From positions 3,765,777 through 3,829,776 of the forward strand of contig NZ_CP019335.1 of NCBI RefSeq assembly GCF_002813915.1: DNA of 64,000 nt. Reading direction: 5' to 3'. Shown piece by piece: positions 24,181 through 33,398 of this stretch (position 1 is the first letter of the stretch; each line of letters opens with the position of its first letter). Under the pieces are notes generated by a model that was not told where the DNA came from, searched no databases, and was given only the letters and a program-made list of their open reading frames with translations. The position numbers and the translations under genes were made by a program. Origin of the DNA: Tenacibaculum sp. SZ-18 (GTDB taxonomy: Bacteria > Bacteroidota > Bacteroidia > Flavobacteriales > Flavobacteriaceae).

Positions 24181-26469
24181 ATGACAAAAAAGAAAACTAT
24201 GAATTTCACAAAATATATTAAATGGTTTTGGGGAATTGTTCTAGGAGGATTATTCTCATTATGTTTCGTTTTTTTATTAGCGTCGTGGGGTTTATTCGGA
24301 ACATTACCAACTTTTGAAGAGTTGGAAAATCCTGAGAACAATCTGGCAACTGAGATAATTTCATCTGATGGTAAAACTATCGGGAAATATGCTCATGAAA
24401 ATAGAACCCCTGTTCATTATAAAGATTTACCACAAAACTTAGTAAAAGCTTTGGTCGCTACAGAGGATGAAAGATTTTACGAGCACTCAGGAATTGATTT
24501 TAGAGGTACTGCAAGAGCTGTTTTAAAACCAGGGAGTGGCGGAGCAAGTACAATTACTCAGCAATTGGCGAAAATGTTATTTACAAAAAGAGCTTCAAAG
24601 AATATAGTTCTTAGAGTTGTTCAAAAAATGAAGGAATGGGTAGTTGCTGTAAAACTTGAACGACAATATACTAAGAATGAAATTCTAGCAATGTATCTTA
24701 ATAAATATGATTTCTTGAATCAAGCAGTTGGAATTAGGTCTGCTGCACGTATTTATTTTGGTAAAGAGCCAAATCAACTTGATTTGCATGAATCTGCGAT
24801 GTTAGTAGGTATGCTGAAGAATTCATCTCTTTTTAATCCATTAAGAAGAGAGAAAAGAGTTTTTAATAGGAGAAACGTCGTTTTAAAACAAATGTTTAGA
24901 AATGATTACATTTCTGAAAAACAAAAGGACTCACTACAAGTTCTAGAACTTGGCTTAAATTATACACCAGAAAGTCATAGTGACGGTTTAGCAACTTATT
25001 TTAGAGAATATACAAGAAGCTTTCTAAAAGGTTGGGTAAAAAATAATCCGAAACCTAGTGGAGAGTTATATGACATATATAGAGACGGATTAAAGATTTA
25101 TGTAACAATTGATTCTAGGATGCAAAAATATGCCGAAGAAGCTATGACAGAACATATGTCTAATTTGCAAAAATATTTCTTCGAAGAACAAAAAAGAAAC
25201 AGAACAGCACCTTTTTATGATATTGATAAAAGTGAGATTCGTAAAATTTTAGTAAGAGCTAAGAAAAATTCTGATCGTTACAAGAAAATGAAAGCGGCAG
25301 GAAAGTCCGATAAAGAAATAGAAAAAGCATTTCAAACAAAAACAGACATGCGAGTTTTCACTTGGAAAGGTGATCGTGATACAGTAATGAGTCCTTATGA
25401 TTCAATCCGTTATTATAAACATTTCTTGCGTTCAGGATTAGCGTCTATTGAGCCACAAACTGGTCATATTAAAGCATGGGTTGGAGGAATTAACAATAAG
25501 CATTTTAAATATGATGCAGTAAAACAGCAAAAACGACAAGTAGGTTCAACATTTAAGCCTTTTGTATATGCAACAGCAATAAATCAGCTAAAACGGTCTC
25601 CTTGTGATAAATTACCAAATACGCCATATACGATTCCTAAAGAAAAATATGGTATGCAAGATGATTGGACTCCTAGGAATGTTGGCGAAAAATATGGAGG
25701 TGAATTAACATTAAAGGAAGCCTTGGCGGGTTCGGTAAATGTGATTACCGCCCGTTTAATTGATGATGTCTCTCCCGTTAATGTAGCGAGATTAGCAAAG
25801 TCTGCAGGTGTAGAAACCGAATTTAAAGCTAACCCATCAATAGCCTTAGGTGCAATCGATTTAACTTTACTTGAAATGACAAGTGCGTATTCTACTTTTG
25901 CGAATAAAGGAATGCGTGTTTCACCAATGTTTATTACTCAAATTGAAGATAAAAATGGTACTGTATTAGAGACATTTGTTCCTGAAACAAAAGAGGTGTT
26001 AAGCGAAGAGTCTGCATATGTTATATTGAATTTAATGGAAGGTGTAACACAATCTGGATCGGGTTTACGATTGAGAACCTATTATCCAAGACCAAAGTTT
26101 GTTACAGGATATCCATATAAATTCTCGAATGCAATCGCAGGTAAAACAGGAACAACACAAAATCACACAGATGGTTGGTTCATGGGAATGGTTCCAAATT
26201 TAATGACTGGTGTTTGGACTGGAGGAGAGGATCGTTCTATTCACTTTGCAGGAATTGCTAAAGGTCAAGGAGCAGCAATGTCATTACCAACTTGGGCTAT
26301 TTTTATGAGAAAATGTTATGAAGACAAAACATTGAATATCAGTAAAGAGCCATTTGAAAAACCTGAAAATCTTTCTATTAATATTGATTGCGAAAAGCAC
26401 GAAGAAGAAAGCAAGAAAAATAAAGACGGAGATCAAAAAGAAGAACAGAAAGAGGAAGACGATTTTTAA
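24181..26469 (+). CDS. class A penicillin-binding protein (PBP1A type)
   Basis: Bifunctional peptidoglycan synthase anchored in the inner membrane (membrane segment about residues 15-38). The glycosyltransferase-51 domain shows ATEDERFYEHSGIDFRG with catalytic Glu95 and GGASTITQQLAKMLF. The transpeptidase domain shows SxxK (Ser456 to Lys459 in GSTFKPF), SVN in LAGSVNVITARL and KTG at Lys655 (AGKTGTTQNHTDGWFMG). The 762-aa length is typical; the C-terminus is a short acidic Lys/Glu tail. It follows gldH by 3 nt in an operon. No terminator is obvious before the CoA-transferase genes, 39 nt on, so read-through is possible. Confidence 0.95.
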   Translation: MTKKKTMNFTKYIKWFWGIVLGGLFSLCFVFLLASWGLFGTLPTFEELENPENNLATEIISSDGKTIGKYAHENRTPVHYKDLPQNLVKALVATEDERFYEHSGIDFRGTARAVLKPGSGGASTITQQLAKMLFTKRASKNIVLRVVQKMKEWVVAVKLERQYTKNEILAMYLNKYDFLNQAVGIRSAARIYFGKEPNQLDLHESAMLVGMLKNSSLFNPLRREKRVFNRRNVVLKQMFRNDYISEKQKDSLQVLELGLNYTPESHSDGLATYFREYTRSFLKGWVKNNPKPSGELYDIYRDGLKIYVTIDSRMQKYAEEAMTEHMSNLQKYFFEEQKRNRTAPFYDIDKSEIRKILVRAKKNSDRYKKMKAAGKSDKEIEKAFQTKTDMRVFTWKGDRDTVMSPYDSIRYYKHFLRSGLASIEPQTGHIKAWVGGINNKHFKYDAVKQQKRQVGSTFKPFVYATAINQLKRSPCDKLPNTPYTIPKEKYGMQDDWTPRNVGEKYGGELTLKEALAGSVNVITARLIDDVSPVNVARLAKSAGVETEFKANPSIALGAIDLTLLEMTSAYSTFANKGMRVSPMFITQIEDKNGTVLETFVPETKEVLSEESAYVILNLMEGVTQSGSGLRLRTYYPRPKFVTGYPYKFSNAIAGKTGTTQNHTDGWFMGMVPNLMTGVWTGGEDRSIHFAGIAKGQGAAMSLPTWAIFMRKCYEDKTLNISKEPFEKPENLSINIDCEKHEEESKKNKDGDQKEEQKEEDDF

Positions 26470-26508
26470 TCACATCATTGAAACAAAACTTAGCAAACAA
26501 CTTAATAA

Positions 26509-27210
26509 ATGATTAATAAAAAAGTAAATAATGTGGAAGAAGCATTAGAAGGCGTTTCAAGTGGAATGACTTTAATGCTTGGAGGTTTCGGATTATGCGG
26601 AATTCCTGAGAACGCTATTAGTGAGTTAGTGAAATTAGGAGTTAATAATCTTACTTGTATTTCAAATAATGCAGGAATTGATGATTTTGGATTAGGTTTA
26701 TTATTACAAAACCGTCAAATCAAAAAAATGATTTCTTCCTATGTAGGAGAAAATGATGAATTCGAACGTCAAATGCTTTCTGGAGAGTTAGAGGTTGAAC
26801 TAACTCCTCAAGGAACTTTAGCGGAAAAATGTAGAGCGGCTCAAGCTGGTTTTCCTGCATTTTATACACCAGCTGGTTACGGAACAGAGGTGGCAGAAGG
26901 AAAAGAAACAAGAGAGTTTGACGGAAAAATGTATGTTTTAGAACCTGCGTTTAAAGCCGATTTTGGTTTTGTAAAGGCTTGGAAAGGTGATGCAGCTGGA
27001 AATTTAATTTTCAAAGGAACATCAAGAAACTTCAATCCTAACATGTGTGGAGCAGCAAAAATTACTGTTGCTGAAGTAGAAGAATTAGTTCCAGTAGGTG
27101 AGTTAGATCCAAATCAAATTCACATTCCTGGAATTTTTGTACAACGTATTTTTCAAGGAGAAAAATATGAGAAGAGAATCGAACAACGCACGGTAAGACA
27201 AAGAAACTAA
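26509..27210 (+). CDS. scoA: 3-oxoacid CoA-transferase subunit A
   Basis: Alpha subunit of the two-subunit succinyl-CoA:3-ketoacid CoA transferase, which moves CoA between succinyl-CoA and acetoacetate in ketone-body or branched keto-acid catabolism. Clear family blocks: [52 protein letters not shown] and [10 protein letters not shown] at the end. The length of 233 aa is standard. It ends 2 nt before scoB, so the pair is coupled; xth overlaps scoB by 1 nt. The exact substrate (acetoacetate or a related keto acid) cannot be read from the sequence. Confidence 0.95.
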   Translation: MINKKVNNVEEALEGVSSGMTLMLGGFGLCGIPENAISELVKLGVNNLTCISNNAGIDDFGLGLLLQNRQIKKMISSYVGENDEFERQMLSGELEVELTPQGTLAEKCRAAQAGFPAFYTPAGYGTEVAEGKETREFDGKMYVLEPAFKADFGFVKAWKGDAAGNLIFKGTSRNFNPNMCGAAKITVAEVEELVPVGELDPNQIHIPGIFVQRIFQGEKYEKRIEQRTVRQRN

Positions 27211-27212
27211 TC

Positions 27213-27869
27213 ATGGCTTTAGATAAAAACGGAATCGCAAAACGTATTGCAAAAGAAGTAAAAGACGGATATTACGTAAATCTTGGAATTGGAATTCCAA
27301 CTTTAGTGGCAAACTTTGTAAGAGATGATATTGAAGTTGAATTTCAAAGTGAAAATGGAGTTTTAGGAATGGGACCTTTTCCTTTTGAAGGAGAAGAAGA
27401 TGCAGATATAATTAATGCGGGTAAACAAACCATTACAACATTGCCTGGAGCAAGTTTTTTTGACTCTGCTACTAGTTTTTCTATGATTCGTGGTAAACAC
27501 GTTGATTTAACCATTTTAGGAGCTATGGAAGTGGCAGAGAATGGAGATATAGCAAACTGGAAAATTCCAGGTAAAATGGTAAAAGGAATGGGAGGAGCGA
27601 TGGATTTAGTTGCCTCCGCTGAAAATATTATTGTGGCTATGATGCACACCAACAAAAGAGGTGAGTCAAAGCTATTAAAAAAGTGCTCTTTACCGTTAAC
27701 AGGAGTGGGTTGTGTAACTAAAATAGTTACGAATCTTGCTGTTTTAGAAATTAAAGATGATACATTTTATTTGTTAGAAAGAGCTCCTGGAGTTTCAGTT
27801 GAAGAAATTCAGAATGCAACAGAAGGAACTTTGGTTGTAAACGGTGAAATACCAGAAATGAGTTTATAA
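27213..27869 (+). CDS. scoB: 3-oxoacid CoA-transferase subunit B
   Basis: Beta subunit holding the catalytic glutamate that forms the enzyme-CoA thioester, within EFQSENGVLGMGP near residue 46. Other family blocks: YYVNLGIGIPTLVANFV, DSATSFSMIRGKHVDLTILGAMEV and WKIPGKMVKGMGGAMDLV. The length is 218 aa. It starts 2 nt after scoA and its TAA shares one base with the ATG of xth, indicating one polycistronic mRNA. The three-gene set probably has no functional link beyond transcription, because xth is a DNA repair enzyme. Confidence 0.95.
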   Translation: MALDKNGIAKRIAKEVKDGYYVNLGIGIPTLVANFVRDDIEVEFQSENGVLGMGPFPFEGEEDADIINAGKQTITTLPGASFFDSATSFSMIRGKHVDLTILGAMEVAENGDIANWKIPGKMVKGMGGAMDLVASAENIIVAMMHTNKRGESKLLKKCSLPLTGVGCVTKIVTNLAVLEIKDDTFYLLERAPGVSVEEIQNATEGTLVVNGEIPEMSL

Positions 27870-28630
27870 TGAAGGTCATTTCCTATAACGTAAACGGAAT
27901 AAGAGCAGCTTTAAAAAAAGGCCTTACAGAATGGTTAAAAGCTGCGAATCCAGATGTAATTTGTATCCAGGAAACAAAGGCTCAAAAAGAACAAGTGAAT
28001 GCTGAAGATTTTGAATTAGCCGGTTATCCTTTTCAATATTGGTTTTCTGCTGAGAAAAAAGGATACTCAGGTGTTGCGGTTTTTTGTAAAAAAGAACCAA
28101 AACATGTAGAATTTGGAACTGGGATTGAGTCTATGGATAGTGAAGGACGGAATATTCGCGTCGATTATGATGATGTTTCAATCATGAGTATGTATTTGCC
28201 ATCAGGAACTAATTCTGCTCGTTTGGATTATAAATTCAATTATATGGATGATATTCTAGAATATGCGACTGAGTTGAAAAAAACAGTTCCAAATCTTGTG
28301 ATTTGTGGTGATTATAATATTTGTCACGAAGAAATTGATATTCACAATCCAAAAATGAAAGGGGTTTCTGGTTTCCTTCCTGAAGAAAGAGAATGGTTAG
28401 GGAAATTTATAGATAGTGGTTTTGTTGATAGTTTCCGGTTCAAGAATCCAGATAGACAAGAATATTCTTGGTGGAGTTATAGAGCCAATGCAAGAGCAAA
28501 TAATAAAGGCTGGCGTTTAGATTACTGCATGGTTACAGAGTCTTTGCGAAATAAGATTTCTAGAGCTTATATATTACCAGAAGCCAAGCATTCTGATCAT
28601 TGTCCTGTCGCAGTAGAGTTTGACTTTTAA
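27869..28630 (+). CDS. xth: exodeoxyribonuclease III
   Basis: AP endonuclease and 3'-5' exonuclease of base-excision repair. It has the exonuclease-endonuclease-phosphatase fold: KVISYNVNGIRAALKKGL at the start, then DVICIQETKAQKEQV (metal-binding Glu), SGVAVFCKK, CGDYNICHEEIDIHNP, and the C-terminal WRLDYCMV and HSDHCPVAV (catalytic Asp-His). The length of 253 aa is normal. Its ATG overlaps the scoB stop by one base. An ExoA/Xth type (DNA substrate) is supported by the NGIRAA motif. A LysM transglycosylase gene follows after 18 nt and may belong to the same transcript. Confidence 0.95.
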   Translation: MKVISYNVNGIRAALKKGLTEWLKAANPDVICIQETKAQKEQVNAEDFELAGYPFQYWFSAEKKGYSGVAVFCKKEPKHVEFGTGIESMDSEGRNIRVDYDDVSIMSMYLPSGTNSARLDYKFNYMDDILEYATELKKTVPNLVICGDYNICHEEIDIHNPKMKGVSGFLPEEREWLGKFIDSGFVDSFRFKNPDRQEYSWWSYRANARANNKGWRLDYCMVTESLRNKISRAYILPEAKHSDHCPVAVEFDF

Positions 28631-28648
28631 AGAATCTTATAATTGAAT

Positions 28649-29965
28649 ATGATCCAGAAGTTTTTTTTAGTTGCTTTATTTTTGTTTAGCATTAATTTGG
28701 TTGCCCAAGTTCAGAATGATTCTGTTGTAAAACTTGAAGAGGTTCCCAAAATTGGAGTAAAATCAACTCCTGTTGTGAAGCTAAGGGCTGTAAAATATTC
28801 AGATGATGATTTAAAAAGGATTGATAGTTTATTAGTTGATGCAAAGTTTAATTCTCCTTTATTTGATAAGTTTGAATATGTGTTAAATGATAAGGATATT
28901 AATGGAACGAAATCGCATATCATCACTCCAGAATTGCTAAAACTTCGATTAAAAGAAATTAATTCAAGTACACCGTTTAATCTAGCTTTTAATCCAGCTT
29001 TAGAAAGAGTAATTAATAGTTACTTAAAGCATCGTAAAAAGTACTATCCTGCCTTGATGGCAAGAGCTAAGTATTATTTTCCAATGTTTGAGCAGTATTT
29101 AGATCAATATGATATTCCATTGGAAATGAAGTATCTGGCGATTGTTGAATCTGCTTTGCATCCTAAAGCAAAATCAAGAGTTGGAGCTACTGGATTATGG
29201 CAGTTTATGTATGGAACAGGTAAACAATACAAACTTGCTGTAAATTCTTATGTGGATGAAAGACAAGATCCAGTTAAATCTACAATTGCTGCGTGTAAAT
29301 ATCTTAGTTATTTAAATAATATTTTTAATGACTGGGATTTAGCTTTAGCTGCTTATAATTCTGGTCCAGGAAACGTATTAAAAGCAATTAAGCGATCTGG
29401 AGGTTATCGTAATTACTGGAATATTCGTCCGTTTTTACCAATGGAAACGGCTGGTTATGTTCCTGCTTTTTACGCAACAATGTATATTTTTCGATATAAT
29501 GAAGAGTTGGGAATTTATCCGGAAGCTCCGAACTTATATCATTTTGAAACGGATACAATTCAAATTAAAAGAACGGTTACTTTTGATCAAATAGCAGAAA
29601 AAACTGGTATTGATGAAGAAACAATTGCTTTTCTCAATCCTAAGTATAAAATTGACGTAATTCCCTATGTTAAAAAGAAAAGTTTCAGTGTTAGATTACC
29701 TAGAAATAAGGTAATTGATTTTTTAGATAAAGAGCGCGAAATTTATGCTTTAGCAGCTGCTGAGGATTCTTTGAGAGAAAAACCTCTACCAAAGTATTTT
29801 GAAATGGATAAAAGAATCCGTTATAAGGTAAGATCGGGTGATTATCTAGGAAAAATAGCAAGAAGGTTTGGAGTAAAAGTAAAAGATATAAAACGGTGGA
29901 ATAATATGCGTGGAACAAACCTAAGAGTTGGTCAACGATTATTTATTTATCCTCGAAGAATATAA
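28649..29965 (+). CDS. LysM-containing lytic transglycosylase (MltD-like)
   Basis: Exported murein lytic enzyme that cleaves MurNAc-GlcNAc bonds with 1,6-anhydro product formation. A signal peptide (about residues 1-20, ending NLVAQ) is followed by a spacer, then the SLT domain: YLAIVESALHPKAKSRVGATGLWQF (catalytic Glu167) and LALAAYNSGPGNV. One C-terminal LysM domain (about residues 390-437, YKVRSGDYLGKIARRF) binds peptidoglycan; E. coli MltD carries two. The chosen start is ATG 28649; an in-frame TTG at 28643 would add two residues only. It is the fourth gene after scoA in a tight row, and the cytoplasmic xth before it is unrelated in function. Confidence 0.9.
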   Translation: MIQKFFLVALFLFSINLVAQVQNDSVVKLEEVPKIGVKSTPVVKLRAVKYSDDDLKRIDSLLVDAKFNSPLFDKFEYVLNDKDINGTKSHIITPELLKLRLKEINSSTPFNLAFNPALERVINSYLKHRKKYYPALMARAKYYFPMFEQYLDQYDIPLEMKYLAIVESALHPKAKSRVGATGLWQFMYGTGKQYKLAVNSYVDERQDPVKSTIAACKYLSYLNNIFNDWDLALAAYNSGPGNVLKAIKRSGGYRNYWNIRPFLPMETAGYVPAFYATMYIFRYNEELGIYPEAPNLYHFETDTIQIKRTVTFDQIAEKTGIDEETIAFLNPKYKIDVIPYVKKKSFSVRLPRNKVIDFLDKEREIYALAAAEDSLREKPLPKYFEMDKRIRYKVRSGDYLGKIARRFGVKVKDIKRWNNMRGTNLRVGQRLFIYPRRI

Positions 29966-30014
29966 TTGGAATAATTTTTGACGACTATCATTTGATCAAA
30001 TAAAATACACGACC

Positions 30015-31019
30015 ATGAAAAATTTTTTAGCATTAATTATTGTAATACTAATTACAGTTGGGTGCAAGCAAGGTAAAAATGAAGTTATTTTACCATCTGC
30101 TACAGGAAATATTAATAGAATTCTTGTAGTAATGAAAGGTGCTGATTGGATAGGAAAGCCAGGTGATGAAGTACGGAAAGTTTTCGGTGAACACCAAGTT
30201 GGGTTACCACAACCAGAAACATTAATTTCAGCATCACAAATTGATCCTTCTGGGTTTAGTTCTTTTATTAGACATAACAAGTCGATTTTACTTTTTCAAA
30301 AATCCGACACCAATAAAGTAACTGTAATAAAGAATAAATATGCTGCGCCACAAGTGATAATATTAGCTTCTTATAAAACGAAGGAAGATATGATTAATAT
30401 GACTCGCGAAAGAGGAAAGGAATTCATGAAGATATATAAAGATGAAGATGTGAAATTCGTTCAGAATATATTCCAAAAAGAAAGAATTGATCATACACAA
30501 TTATCAACAGTAAACAAGTTAGGTTTAGATATAACAATTCCAAGTAGATATCGTTTAGTGCAAGATACATTGAACAACTTTTTATGGATGCGCCATCATT
30601 TGCAAAATGGAATCGCCAGAGGAGATGGATCTAATAATATTTTAATTTATAGTTTACCTTTAACTAACGAAGATTCAATTGCTGATAATATTACCAAAGT
30701 AAGAGATAGTATCGGAGAGAAATTTATTCCTGGTAGTAGAGAAGGAATGTATATGATAACAGAGAAGGCGTATGCTCCGTTTACATACGAAACTCAAATA
30801 GACAGTAAAAAGGCTTATGAAACTAGAGGGAAATGGGAGGTGAAGAATGATTTTATGGCTGGTCCCTTTTTGAATTATACCATAGTTGATAAAAAGAATA
30901 ACAGATTAATAGTTTTCGAAGGGTTTACTTACGCACCATCAGTAAATAAAAGAGATTTCGTTTTTGAGTTGGAAGCTATTGGAAAATCTCTAAAAATAAA
31001 GGATAAGTCAGAAGAGTAA
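30015..31019 (+). CDS. DUF4837-family lipoprotein
   Basis: The signal MKNFLALIIVILITVGC has a good lipobox with Cys17. The body (334 aa) shows the pattern ILVVMKGADWIGKPGDEVRKVFGE, followed by LPQPETLISASQIDPSGFSSF and SKKAYETRGKWEVKNDFMAGPF, which I recognise as the DUF4837 family of Bacteroidetes exported proteins. Function is unknown; the name is from memory. It starts 49 nt after the LysM transglycosylase and ends with a terminator 21 nt downstream, so it may be the last gene of that transcript. Probably anchored on the periplasmic side of the outer membrane. Confidence 0.8.
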   Translation: MKNFLALIIVILITVGCKQGKNEVILPSATGNINRILVVMKGADWIGKPGDEVRKVFGEHQVGLPQPETLISASQIDPSGFSSFIRHNKSILLFQKSDTNKVTVIKNKYAAPQVIILASYKTKEDMINMTRERGKEFMKIYKDEDVKFVQNIFQKERIDHTQLSTVNKLGLDITIPSRYRLVQDTLNNFLWMRHHLQNGIARGDGSNNILIYSLPLTNEDSIADNITKVRDSIGEKFIPGSREGMYMITEKAYAPFTYETQIDSKKAYETRGKWEVKNDFMAGPFLNYTIVDKKNNRLIVFEGFTYAPSVNKRDFVFELEAIGKSLKIKDKSEE

Positions 31020-31040
31020 ACTTTTTAAATTAAAAAATAG

Positions 31041-31068
31041 AAGCAGCAAGATAATTGCTGCTTTTTTT
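31041..31068 (+). terminator. Rho-independent terminator
   Basis: Stem AAGCAGCAA/TTGCTGCTT with a 5-nt loop and a T run, after the DUF4837 lipoprotein gene. Confidence 0.9.
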
Positions 31069-31124
31069 ATGTAACATTTTTTAATTTTCATTCACTAATT
31101 ATTCAACTATTAATTCAAACTTTT

Positions 31125-32594
31125 ATGATAGCACGCTTTTTAAGTTTTGAAAGAAAACAGTTCTTTCGTTCTATGTTTTGGCAAAAAAGTATTGCAGTAA
31201 ATATTCTTATGGGATTATTTGCATTGTACTTTATTGTAATATTTTTAGGGATAGGTGTTGGAGGTTTCTATATTCTAAAAAAAGAAATTCCGAATCAAGA
31301 TCCTTTAAATATTGTTAATGGAATTATGTTGTTTTATGTAATGGGAGATTTAATATTCCGTTATTTAATGCAAAAACTACCAGTAATGAATGTAAAGCCA
31401 TTGCTAATTCTAAACATTAGAAAAAGTACTTTGGTAAATTATATTTTAAGCAAGTCAATCTTTTCATTTTTCAATGTGATTAGTTTGTTTTTCTACATTC
31501 CATTTTCGATAATATTAATGAAAGAAGGATATCCGGCATCAAATGTATTGAGTTGGTTAACAGCCTTGTTATTAATAGTTGTCTCCTCTAATTTTTTAAA
31601 TTTCTTAATAAATAAAAGCAATATAGCCTTTGGGGTTTTAGTAGTTATTTTAGGAGGTATAATGGCTTTACAACAATTTGAAATTTATAATTTCAGTCAG
31701 AATAGTGTAACGATTTTTAGTAGTTTCTATGACAATTGGATTTACGTTTTAGTACCAGCTCTAATAGTTGTTGTCTTGTACATTTTAAATGTTAAAAATT
31801 TAAATACCCAGTTATTCTTAGATGACGCTGTTCAAGTAAAAACGAAAGAAGCAGCTACTGCAGATTTATCATTTGTGGATAAATTAGGAGATCTAGCTCC
31901 TTTTATCAAAAATGATATGAGATTAATATGGAGGAATAAAAGAACAAAAATGGTTTTTTTAATGTCCTTTCTATTTTTATTCTATGCCGTAATATTTTTT
32001 AGTGATAAGACTTATGAAGAAAAAATGCCTGCATTTTTAATCTTTGCATCGTTGTTTGTAACAGGTGGTTTCGCTATAAATTTCGGTCAATTTATCCCAG
32101 CATGGGATAGCGAATATTACAAGATGATCATGAGTCAGAATATTCGTTATAGAAAGTTTTTAGAAAGTAAATGGTTGTTAATGTGTGTAGTTACTTTTGT
32201 GTTATATATTTTAAGTATTCCATATATCTACTACGGAATAGATAAATTTCTTATGATTACGGCAGGAGCTATTTTTAATATTGGATTTAACACATTGTTT
32301 TTATTATTTGCTGGTTCGTTTAATAGAAAAAGAATCGACTTACAAGCTAGTGGATTTGGAAATACACAAGGAACAAGTGCCACTCAATTTTTAATTATTT
32401 TACCATTAATGGGATTACCAATGTTGTTATTCTGGGTATTTAACAAATTTGTTGGATTTAATGCTGGAATTATCGCTATTGCTACTGTCGGTATCTTGGG
32501 GTTAGTCTTGAAAAATTACTTAATGGATTTGATAGAAAAAAAGTACATCAGAGACAAGTACGCAACTATTCACGCTTTCAATCAGAAAAAATAA
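31125..32594 (+). CDS. ABC transporter permease-like membrane protein (DUF5687)
   Basis: A polytopic inner-membrane protein of 489 aa with about ten to twelve hydrophobic segments, starting with FRSMFWQKSIAVNILMG. I recognise it as DUF5687, whose members sit beside an ABC ATPase. A cytoplasmic coupling region is suggested by PFIKNDMRLIWRNKRTKM in the middle, repeating the N-terminal pattern of a charged amphipathic helix before the first span, so the protein may be an internal duplication. The ATPase gene follows after 19 nt. Together they form an exporter of unknown substrate; no substrate-binding protein is present. Confidence 0.8.
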   Translation: MIARFLSFERKQFFRSMFWQKSIAVNILMGLFALYFIVIFLGIGVGGFYILKKEIPNQDPLNIVNGIMLFYVMGDLIFRYLMQKLPVMNVKPLLILNIRKSTLVNYILSKSIFSFFNVISLFFYIPFSIILMKEGYPASNVLSWLTALLLIVVSSNFLNFLINKSNIAFGVLVVILGGIMALQQFEIYNFSQNSVTIFSSFYDNWIYVLVPALIVVVLYILNVKNLNTQLFLDDAVQVKTKEAATADLSFVDKLGDLAPFIKNDMRLIWRNKRTKMVFLMSFLFLFYAVIFFSDKTYEEKMPAFLIFASLFVTGGFAINFGQFIPAWDSEYYKMIMSQNIRYRKFLESKWLLMCVVTFVLYILSIPYIYYGIDKFLMITAGAIFNIGFNTLFLLFAGSFNRKRIDLQASGFGNTQGTSATQFLIILPLMGLPMLLFWVFNKFVGFNAGIIAIATVGILGLVLKNYLMDLIEKKYIRDKYATIHAFNQKK

Positions 32595-32613
32595 TTACAT
32601 AAAAAAGAAGAAA

Positions 32614-33309
32614 ATGATACAAGTAAAAAATATTTCAAAAAAATACGGATCAACAGAAGTTTTAAATATTCCATCATTAGATATTGCTAAAGGAGAATCT
32701 TTCGGTTTAGTAGGGAATAATGGTGCTGGAAAAACAACTTTATTCAATATTTTACTAGATTTAATTAGGCCAACAACAGGTCATATAGATAATCATAACA
32801 TCACTGTGAACAAAAGTGAAGAATGGAAAACCTTTACGGGGTCTTTTATCGATGAAAGTTTCTTGATTGGTTATTTAACTCCTGATGAGTATTTTGATTT
32901 TATAGGTGAATTAAGGGGGATGAATTCCGCTGATATTAGATCTTTTTTAAGTCAATTTGAAGAGTTTTTCAATGGAGAAATATTAGGCAAGAAAAAGTTT
33001 TTGAGAGATTTAAGTAAAGGAAATCAAAAGAAAGCGGGAATTATTGCGGCACTTATGGGTAACCCAAAGGTTGTGATATTAGATGAGCCTTTCGCAAATT
33101 TAGATCCAACAACGCAAATTCGATTAAAGAATATCATTAAGAAATTATCGGAAGAAAAGGAAACTACGGTTTTAGTTTCTAGTCACGATTTAAGTCATGT
33201 TACAGAAGTTTGTGAACGAATCGTTGTTTTAGAAAAAGGAAACATCGTAAAAGATATACAGACAGCTCCAGTTACCTTACAAGAATTAGAAAGCTATTTT
33301 GCATCGTAA
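32614..33309 (+). CDS. ABC transporter ATP-binding protein
   Basis: ATPase subunit of the exporter formed with the upstream membrane protein. Walker A is GNNGAGKTT (Lys40), the signature is LSKGNQKKAG, Walker B is VVILDEPFANLDP and the switch is SSHDLSHV. The length of 231 aa is that of a single nucleotide-binding domain of the CcmA/BcrA-type drug or polysaccharide exporters. The Q-loop region (FTGSFIDESFLIGYLTPDEY) fits that subfamily. It would work as a homodimer with the DUF5687 partner. A long-stemmed terminator follows 31 nt downstream. Confidence 0.95.
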   Translation: MIQVKNISKKYGSTEVLNIPSLDIAKGESFGLVGNNGAGKTTLFNILLDLIRPTTGHIDNHNITVNKSEEWKTFTGSFIDESFLIGYLTPDEYFDFIGELRGMNSADIRSFLSQFEEFFNGEILGKKKFLRDLSKGNQKKAGIIAALMGNPKVVILDEPFANLDPTTQIRLKNIIKKLSEEKETTVLVSSHDLSHVTEVCERIVVLEKGNIVKDIQTAPVTLQELESYFAS

Positions 33310-33339
33310 TTAGAAAATTAGCTTTTTATTTCTATTTTT

Positions 33340-33397
33340 ACGCTCACTAGTACAATAGTTGCTATATTTATCTGTTGTACTTGTAGAGCGTTTTTTT
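33340..33397 (+). terminator. terminator of the ABC operon, abutting the sprE start codon
   Basis: A large hairpin: ACGCTC pairs with GAGCGT and TAGTACAA with TTGTACT(N)A, with a loop of about 18 nt and a run of seven T. The run ends one base before the sprE ATG. Confidence 0.8.
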
Positions 33398-33398
33398 C